Below are positions 57,553 to 64,000 of a stretch of 64,000 bases of DNA, piece after piece. Source of the DNA: Straminergon stramineum (Eukaryota; Streptophyta; Bryopsida; Hypnales; Calliergonaceae); assembly GCA_963920665.1 (NCBI GenBank), contig OY987266.1:4097001-4161000 (forward strand). Direction: 5' to 3'. Numbering within the stretch: position 1 is the stretch's first letter; every line of letters starts with the position of its first letter. Position numbers and translations under genes: made by a program. The notes beneath the pieces were generated by a model. That model made no database searches. It was not told the DNA's origin and saw only the letters and a program-made list of their open reading frames with translations.

Positions 57553-60500
57553 ATGGCTTCAAGTGGAGGAGAGGGCGTCCGCATCATTGACAAGTTCAAT
57601 GGGGAGAATTTTGGGATGTGGAAGTTCAAGATGGAGATGATTCTTGCGGAGAAGGATTTGTGGGAGGTGGTGGATGGGAGTGAGGAGCCTCCAAGTGAAG
57701 ATGCTGATTTGAAGACCAAGAAGGCGTTTGAGAGGAAGGAGAAGAAGGCCTTTGCTCTCATAGCCATCAATCTTGTGGACCGGCAAATTGCTCACATCCG
57801 CCATTGCAAAGGACCAGCCCAAGCATGGACCACCCTTTGCAACATCCATGAGACCAAGAGCCTCTTCAACATTCTCTTTCTAAGGCGCAAGTTCTTCACC
57901 ATGAAGATGCAAGAGGAGGATGACATCTTGGATCATGTCAACAAGATCAAGGCCCTTGCGGATCAGCTTGCTTGTTTGGAGGCCCCCGTCACGGATGGAG
58001 ATGTGGTGATGACCTTGTTGGAGAGTTTGCCACCCTCCTATGAGTACCTCATCACCGCCTTGGAGACAAGACCCACCAAGGAGCTGACCATGGAGTTTGT
58101 GACGGCACGCTTGATGCATGAGATGACCAAGCGCAAGGAAAATGAGGCCCAAGGGGAGGGATCAGCCCTTGTATCAAGACATGGCAAGGGAGGCAACACC
58201 AAGGCGTTCAAGGAGACAAGGACGTGCTTCAATTGTGGCAAATCAGGCCACATTGCTAAGCATTGCAAGGGCAGCCAAGCCAAAGACAAGGGGAGTGCAC
58301 ACCAAGCTTGCCAAGTGGAGGATGAAGAGGACTTTGCCTTTGCCACCTATGGAGGAGGGGAGAAGGCCAACATGTTCACTTGGATTGTGGATTCGGGGGC
58401 CACTCAACACATGACCAGCCATAGAGATGCCTTCCACACCTATCAGCCCATTGTGGGGAAGAGGATTCATTTGGGAGACAATGGCATGGTGGAGGCCCTT
58501 GGCATGGGGGAGATTCTTGTGGAGGTGCAAGTGGAGGGGAAGACCAAGAGGATTCAGATCCAAAAGGCCCTCCATGTCCCTAAGTTGCATGCAAATCTGA
58601 TTTCCGTGAGCCAATTGTCTTTGGGAGGTTTGAAGGTGCATTTCAACATGGTGGGGTGTGTGGTGAGGTCTCCTAGTGGTGTTTTGATTGCATCAGCCCC
58701 TCGTGAGGGCAATTTGTACCACCTCCACTTCACCAAGGTGAATGGCACTTCCATGGCATGTGTGGCCCAAGGATCAGCTCATGAAGACCTTGTGGGGCTT
58801 TGGCATAGGAGGCTTGGGCACTTGAATGTGAAGAGCATGAAGAGCCTCCAACACATTGTGAAGGGGCTGAACCTCTCTTCTTGCAAGCATGATTGGAGTT
58901 CTATGGTGTGCAAGGGGTGCATAGAGGGGAAACAAGCAAGGCAGCCCTTCCCCAAGGATGGGGCCACAAGGGCCAGCAAGCCCTTGGAGCTTGTGCATTC
59001 AGATGTGTGTGGGCCAATGAAGACCACATCCATAGGAGGAGCAAGGTATTTTGTGACTTTCATTGATGATTTCTCACGCAAGATTTGGGTGTACATGCTG
59101 AAGTGCAAGAGTGAAGTGTTTGGGCGTTTTGAGACTTGGAAGGCCCTTGTAGAGGCCCAATCTGAATGCAAGGTGAAGGTGCTGCGGTCCGATAATGGAG
59201 GAGAGTATGTGTCCAAGGCCTTTGAGGCCTTCTTGAAGGCTCATGGCATTGAGCACCACACATCAGCACCTTACACTCCTCAACAAAACGGCGTAGCGGA
59301 GCGTGCAAATCGAACCATTGTGGAGATGGCTAGGTCCATGATTCATGGCCAAGGGCTGAAGTATGAGCTTTGGGGGGAGGCCGTGTCCAATGCGGTGTAC
59401 ACAAGGAACCGGTGCCCTACACAAGCTTTGACAAGCAAGACCCCCCAAGAAGCTTGGAGTGGAATCCGACCTCATGTGTCTCACATGCGCACCTTTGGGT
59501 GCATTGCCTATGCCTTGGTGCCAAGTGCCAAGAGGACCAAGTTGGATGCCAAGGGCACCAAGTGTCTTTTCCTTGGCTATTGTGAGGGAACCAAGGCTTA
59601 TAGGCTGATGTGTGTGGAGACCAAGGCCATCATCAAGTGTCGTGATGTGACCTTCTTGGAGGAGGAAGGAGCTGATCCCAAGCTCTTGGAGATGAGCCCA
59701 AGTGGGAGTAGTGGAGGACCAGCCCAAATGGTGGGCACAACTCCAAGAGTGGACATGGAAGAGGAAGGAGAGGAAGAGGAGGAAGAGGAAGACTTGGTGG
59801 AGCCCAAGAAGAAGGTGGCCACACCCAAGGTGAAGAGACCAGCTGCCCCTTCTCCAAGCACTTCACCTAAGGTGCAAGAGCATGATCAGCCCTTGGAAGA
59901 GCAAGAGGAGCCTCGTTATCCAACTAGGACCCGCAAGCCGCTTGGAGATTGGTGGCTGAATCACATTCTTCCCTCACAACAAGAAGAACAAGCCAATGTG
60001 GCTTTCCTTGGAGATCCATCCACACTTGGGGAGGTGTTGCGTTGTGAGGATGCAAGCAAGTGGGAGGCGGCCATGCAAGAGGAGTACAAGGCCCTCATTG
60101 CCAAGGGCACATGGGAACTTGCTGCCCTCCCTCCCAAGAGGTCAAGTGTGGGTTGTAAGTGGGTTTTCTCCACCAAGAGGGATGCTTTGGGGCACATTGT
60201 GAGGTACAAGGCAAGGCTGGTTGCCAAGGGGTTCTCCCAAGTGGAGGGGGTGGATTTCAATGAGACCTTTGCCCCCGTTGCTAAGTTTAGCACCATTAGG
60301 TGCATTGTGGCTCTAGGGGCAGCCATGGACTTGGAGATGCACCAAATGGACGTCAAGACGGCTTTTCTCAACCCCAAGCTTGAGGAGGTCATCTACATGG
60401 ATCAGCCCCAAGGCTTTCTACAAGAAGGGCAAGAGCATCTCAAATGCAAGTTGAAGAAGGCCCTCCCCGGGCTAAAGCAATCCGGGAGGGCGTGGTATAG

Positions 60501-61656
60501 GGATATTGATGGCATGTTTGCAAGGAAGGGCTTCCAAAGAGGAAATGCTGATCACTCTTTGTACACCATGCAAAGTAGTGAGCATTTGGTGATTGTGATC
60601 CTCTATGTGGATGATTTGATCCTCCTTGCAAGTGACATGACCAAGATGCTTGAAGTGAAGGCTATGCTTCACAAGGAGTATGAGATGACGGATCTTGGAG
60701 AGTTGAGGTATTGCCTTGGAGTGGAGTTCAAGAGGGATAGGGCTGCCCGCACCATCACCATGAGCCAACACAAGTACCTTGAGGAGATCTTGAAGAGGTT
60801 CAACATGGAGGAGTGCAAAGCCATAGGTACACCCCTTGACACTCATGAGAAGTTGCCGAAGCTCACGGATGAGTTTGAGGAGGTGAAGGCTGAAATGCAA
60901 GGTGTGCCTTACAAGGCAGCAGTTGGTTGTTTGATGTATGCCATGGTGGCTACAAGGCCTGATTTGGCCTTCCCGGTGAGTGTTGTGAGTCAACACATGT
61001 CCAAGTATGGCCCTAAGCATTGGGCTGCGGTCAAGAGGGTGATGAGGTACCTTCAAGGCACACTTGGCTTGGAGTTGCAACTAGGAGGTGCTGAAGTGAG
61101 TTTGCATGGGTATTGTGATGCGGATTGGGCGGGTGATGAGGGGGATAGAAGATCCACCACCGGCTATGTGTTTATGCTTGGAGTGGGTGCCATTTCATGG
61201 AATTCCAAGAGGCAGCCCACCATAGCTCTTTCTACAACGGAAGCGGAGTACATGGCCATGAGCCATTGCACCAAGGAGGCCATTTGGCTAAGGCAGCTCT
61301 TGGCTGATGTTGGGCTTGTGCAAGGGGGGAGCACACAAATTTTGTGTGACAACCAAGGTGCCATTGCTTTGGCCAAGAATCCCACCCACCACTCAAGGAC
61401 CAAGCACATTGATGTGCAACACCATTTCATTTGTGAAAGAGTGGAGGCTGAGGTGATTGAGCTCAAGTATGTGCCTACTCAATCTATGGTTGCTGATGTG
61501 CTGACCAAGGCTCTTGGGAAGCCCCAACACCTTACCTTGATTGAGAAGATGGGCCTTCGTGCCTTTGACCACTCACAAAGTGGGAGTGTTGAAGATCATG
61601 TACATATTAGTGTAGATAGTGTACATTCAGCCCTAGGAGTAGGATTAGACTCATAG
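57553..61656 (+). CDS. Copia family A gag-pol polyprotein, intact frame
   Basis: 1367 residues without a break. Gag (UBN2-type) about 1-215; zinc knuckle CFNCGKSGHIAKHC at 225-238; protease DSGA at about 280; GAG-pre-integrase LWHRRLGHLN; integrase HSDVCGPM (about 480), RSDNGGEY (about 543) and YTPQQNGVAERANR; a Glu-rich linker about 735-755; reverse transcriptase with YVDDL at about 1017; RNase H DADWAGD (about 1188) and STTEAEY. The normally invariant YGLKQ motif reads PGLKQ here and in both broken copies. The last residues are encoded by the 3' LTR. Substitutions unique to this copy, such as HHFICERVE where the others have Arg, suggest mild drift. Confidence 0.93.
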   Translation: MASSGGEGVRIIDKFNGENFGMWKFKMEMILAEKDLWEVVDGSEEPPSEDADLKTKKAFERKEKKAFALIAINLVDRQIAHIRHCKGPAQAWTTLCNIHETKSLFNILFLRRKFFTMKMQEEDDILDHVNKIKALADQLACLEAPVTDGDVVMTLLESLPPSYEYLITALETRPTKELTMEFVTARLMHEMTKRKENEAQGEGSALVSRHGKGGNTKAFKETRTCFNCGKSGHIAKHCKGSQAKDKGSAHQACQVEDEEDFAFATYGGGEKANMFTWIVDSGATQHMTSHRDAFHTYQPIVGKRIHLGDNGMVEALGMGEILVEVQVEGKTKRIQIQKALHVPKLHANLISVSQLSLGGLKVHFNMVGCVVRSPSGVLIASAPREGNLYHLHFTKVNGTSMACVAQGSAHEDLVGLWHRRLGHLNVKSMKSLQHIVKGLNLSSCKHDWSSMVCKGCIEGKQARQPFPKDGATRASKPLELVHSDVCGPMKTTSIGGARYFVTFIDDFSRKIWVYMLKCKSEVFGRFETWKALVEAQSECKVKVLRSDNGGEYVSKAFEAFLKAHGIEHHTSAPYTPQQNGVAERANRTIVEMARSMIHGQGLKYELWGEAVSNAVYTRNRCPTQALTSKTPQEAWSGIRPHVSHMRTFGCIAYALVPSAKRTKLDAKGTKCLFLGYCEGTKAYRLMCVETKAIIKCRDVTFLEEEGADPKLLEMSPSGSSGGPAQMVGTTPRVDMEEEGEEEEEEEDLVEPKKKVATPKVKRPAAPSPSTSPKVQEHDQPLEEQEEPRYPTRTRKPLGDWWLNHILPSQQEEQANVAFLGDPSTLGEVLRCEDASKWEAAMQEEYKALIAKGTWELAALPPKRSSVGCKWVFSTKRDALGHIVRYKARLVAKGFSQVEGVDFNETFAPVAKFSTIRCIVALGAAMDLEMHQMDVKTAFLNPKLEEVIYMDQPQGFLQEGQEHLKCKLKKALPGLKQSGRAWYRDIDGMFARKGFQRGNADHSLYTMQSSEHLVIVILYVDDLILLASDMTKMLEVKAMLHKEYEMTDLGELRYCLGVEFKRDRAARTITMSQHKYLEEILKRFNMEECKAIGTPLDTHEKLPKLTDEFEEVKAEMQGVPYKAAVGCLMYAMVATRPDLAFPVSVVSQHMSKYGPKHWAAVKRVMRYLQGTLGLELQLGGAEVSLHGYCDADWAGDEGDRRSTTGYVFMLGVGAISWNSKRQPTIALSTTEAEYMAMSHCTKEAIWLRQLLADVGLVQGGSTQILCDNQGAIALAKNPTHHSRTKHIDVQHHFICERVEAEVIELKYVPTQSMVADVLTKALGKPQHLTLIEKMGLRAFDHSQSGSVEDHVHISVDSVHSALGVGLDS

Positions 61657-61831
61657 TTAGACTTAGAGTGTATTGGGTGTTGCTTGTAGTCAAAGGCAGC
61701 CCAAGGTTGCTAGTTATCCCACATGGTTTGTGGATAACTTGTGAAAGGCTTTATGCTTATGTTCAGCCCATTCATGGGCCTTGGTATCTTCTACCATCTA
61801 AGTAAAGCCTTTCTCCATTCAAAACTCAATA
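61587..61831 (+). repeat. Copia family A 3' LTR of the full-length copy
   Basis: 245 bp, preceded by CACTCACAAAGTGGGAG (purine-rich tract). Its end abuts an inverted family A leader at 61832. Confidence 0.9.
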
Positions 61832-62548
61832 ATGAGCACCTCATGGACTACAATGGCTTCAACCAGCCCTACTTGGCTCACCAAGTCACTCAAGAACCCC
61901 AATTGGGTGTCACTTTCTCTCAATGACACAAATCAGCCCTCTTGAGTTCACAATGTCCACTATTAGGTCTCACACACTCACAAGGGCACAAACCAGCCCT
62001 TTGGCTTCACAAAGTCCTCTACTTGGTCTCACACACTCACAAGGGCACAAATCAGCCCTCTTAGGATCACAATTTCGTCTCACTCACTCACAAGGGCACC
62101 ACTCAGCCCTCAATGCATGGAAACGCCTAAGGCAACCCACAAATGCTCCCAAGCCTCACCAAGGACTCTCACAAGATTGCAATTGCCAAAATGACAATCA
62201 CCAATGTACCCAAGTGCACAATCAGCCCCAATGGGCTGCCAATGTACACTTGCAAGCACAAACTCAAACAAGGAGCATGAAACCAGCCCTAATTAGGTCT
62301 GATTTCAATCATGAGCAATCTCACACTCAAAAATGAACTCCAAACCTCACAAACCAGCCCACAAAAGCTCAAAACAAAAGATGGAATTCAAAGACTTTTT
62401 TTCTTTGTTTTGAAAATTTTACTCACACCATATGGTTTGTAGGTGACCAAGAGCCCAAATTCAGTATGCTCCTCCAAGCTCCAAGAACTTCTCCAAATGA
62501 CTTGAATTTCTCCCTCATGTGCAACGCCAAGTGCGTGGGCCCATAACC
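61832..62548 (-). repeat. Copia family A leader, inverted
   Basis: Reverse complement of leader sequence, truncated at 61832 by the LTR end of the + copy. It has its own primer-binding site complement at 62535-62548. Confidence 0.85.
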
Positions 62549-62793
62549 TATTGAGTTTTGAATGGAGAAAGGCTATACTTAGATGGTAGAAGATACCAAG
62601 GCCCATGAATGGGCTGAACATAAGCTAAAAGCCTTTCACTAGTTATCCACAAACCATGTGGGATAACTAGCAACCTTGGGCTGCCTTTGACTACAAGCAA
62701 CACCCAATAGACTCTAAGTCTAACTAAGAGTCTAATCCTACTCCTAGGGCTGAATGTACACTATCTACACTAATATGTACATGATCTTCAACA
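62549..62793 (-). repeat. Copia family A LTR, inverted
   Basis: 245 bp. Its outer terminus CTTCAACA at 62793 is joined directly to another inverted leader segment. Confidence 0.9.
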
Positions 62794-63672
62794 AATCAGA
62801 CCCTAATGAAGCTCACAACCACCACATGCTCGTCATGGGCTGGTGGTACTTCAAAAACACAAGGAAACTCACAATTCTCCTCACCAATTGGATACTCCAC
62901 ACTCCAAAGATAACAAGAACTTCTAATCAGCCCTAGATTGAAGCTCCCACTCACAATGAGCACCTCATGGACCACAATGGGCTCAACCAGCCCTACTTGG
63001 CTCACCAAGTCACTCAAGAACCCCAATTGGGTGTCACTCTCTCTCAATGACACAAATCAGCCCTCTTGAGTTCACAATGTCCACTATGAGGTCTCACACA
63101 CTCACAAGGGCACAAACCAGCCCTTTTGCTTCACAAAGTCCTCTCCTTGGTCTCACACACTCACAAGGGCACAAATCAGCCCTCCTAGGATCACAATTTC
63201 GTCTCACTCACTCACAAGGGCACCACTCAGCCCTAAATGCATGGAAACTCCTAATGCAACCCACAAATGCTCCCAAGCCTCACCAAGGACTCTCACAAGG
63301 TTGCAATTGCCAAAATGACAATCACCAATGTACCCAAGTGCACAATCAGCCCCAATGGGCTGCCAATGTACATTTGCAAGCACAAACTCAAACAAGGAGC
63401 ATGAAACCAGCCCTAACAAGGTCTGATTACAACCATGAGCAATCTCACACTCAAAAATGGACTCCAAACCTCACAAACCAGCCCACAAAAGCTCAAAACA
63501 AAAGATGGAATTCAAAGACTTTTTCTCTTTGTTTTGAAAATTTTACTCACACCATATGGTTTGTAGGTGACAAAGGGCCCAAATTCAGTATGCTCCTCCA
63601 AGCTCCAAGAACTTCTCCAAATGACTTGAATTTCTCCCTCATGTGCAACGCCAAGTGCGTGGGCCCATAACC
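62794..63672 (-). repeat. Second inverted copia family A leader
   Basis: Longer leader segment, nearly identical from 62882 on to 28001-28790. It begins with the complement of a leader position about 880 bp from the LTR and ends with the primer-binding site complement at 63659-63672. Confidence 0.85.
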
Positions 63673-63917
63673 TATTGAGTTTTGAATGGAGAAAGGCTTT
63701 ACTTAGATGGTAGAAGATACCAAGGCCCATGAATGGGCTGAACATAAGCATAAAGCCTTTCACTAGTTATCCACAAACCATGTGGGATAACTAGCAACCT
63801 TGGGCTGCCTTTGACTACAAGCAACACCCAATAGACTCTAAGTCGAACTATGAGTCTAATCCTACTCCTAGGGCTGAATGTACACTATCTACACTAATAT
63901 GTACATGATCTTCAACA
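63673..63917 (-). repeat. Copia family A LTR, inverted, outer boundary of the cluster
   Basis: 245 bp, TATTGAG...CTTCAACA. The outer flank at 63918 (GTACT) is unrelated sequence. Confidence 0.9.
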
Positions 63918-64000
63918 GTACTAACCCTTGAGGAAGATGCTTTCTAAATTCTGTAATTGGAACTCTTCATTGTTTTGCAATTATAGCTTTATTGTATGTA
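63918..64000. other. Flanking DNA at the window end
   Basis: 83 bp of AT-rich sequence outside the copia cluster. Nothing recognisable. Confidence 0.5.

Larger units (their letters stand above)
56252..61831 (+). mobile_element. Full-length copia element, family A
   Basis: 5' LTR, half-tRNA primer-binding site, about 1.04-kb leader, one intact gag-pol frame, purine-rich tract and 3' LTR, 5580 bp in all. The two LTRs differ at several positions (for example ATAATCGTG versus ATATTAGTG near the start, GACTAGTG versus AACTTGTG, and one length difference). The 5-bp flanks GTCAC and ATGAG do not match, and both flanks are family A sequence. The unit is therefore probably a recombinant or part of a larger chimeric insertion, not a simple insertion. 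Confidence 0.85.

Noticed and set aside
56247..61836. Target-site duplication for the family A full-length copy
   Set aside because: Flanks GTCAC and ATGAG do not match, and both are family A sequence. No duplication can be claimed.
1..64000. tRNA or rRNA genes
   Set aside because: No cloverleaf with matching arms or rRNA signature was recognised on reading. The only tRNA-like match is the 14-base primer-binding site, which is a complement, not a gene.

Overview
This is a nuclear chromosome window from a land plant, in three contigs joined by two 200-N gaps (25743-25942 and 52480-52679). The plant signs are a plant-type protein tyrosine phosphatase gene with short GT-AG introns, Stowaway and CACTA DNA transposons, a DUF659-type hAT transposase and Ty1/copia LTR retrotransposons. 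The lineage cannot be fixed. An intronless DUF229-like gene is unusual for a seed plant, so a non-seed plant is possible, but this is only a guess.

Layout. 1-9.5 kb is AT-rich intergenic DNA with a 55-bp CACTA-like mini-element, a Stowaway-ended element split by a nested CACTA-type element, and an inverted repeat just upstream of the first gene. 9.5-16.5 kb is the only host-gene island. It holds an eight-exon tyrosine phosphatase (+, 10178-13444) and, convergent to it, a single-exon 738-residue membrane protein of the alkaline-phosphatase superfamily (-, 13906-16122). 16.5-25.6 kb is again AT-rich, with one inverted-repeat element, a second CACTA-type element and several tandem repeats. 26.0-29.0 kb and 52.7-63.9 kb carry chimeric, partly inverted copies of one copia family, including one copy with a full-length intact reading frame (57553-61656). 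29.2-36.0 kb holds one full and two partial long LTRs that look like Ty3/gypsy LTRs. 38.8-52.5 kb is a large decayed hAT-like DNA transposon with two long reading frames, a DUF659/hATC transposase and a RING-H2/coiled-coil protein. A young, intact copia element of a second family is inserted between them (43160-48439, identical LTRs, CGGAC target duplication).

Main results. (1) The hAT-like element starts at 38809 (CAGGGTTGAC, left flank GGCTAGAT). A second matching terminus at 25596 has the exact reverse complement of that flank, ATCTAGCC. Together with the 200-N gaps this says the middle contig (25943-52479) is probably placed backwards, and that the two termini are the two ends of one transposon with an 8-bp target duplication. 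(2) That transposon appears to encode an accessory RING-H2 protein besides its transposase. (3) Both copia families have a primer-binding site matching the anticodon arm of initiator tRNA-Met (GGTTATGGGCCCAC), the half-tRNA priming known from Drosophila copia, and LTRs ending TG...TA. (4) Many copia junctions lie at exact LTR termini joined to internal sequence of the same family, as expected of autointegration or serial chimerism.
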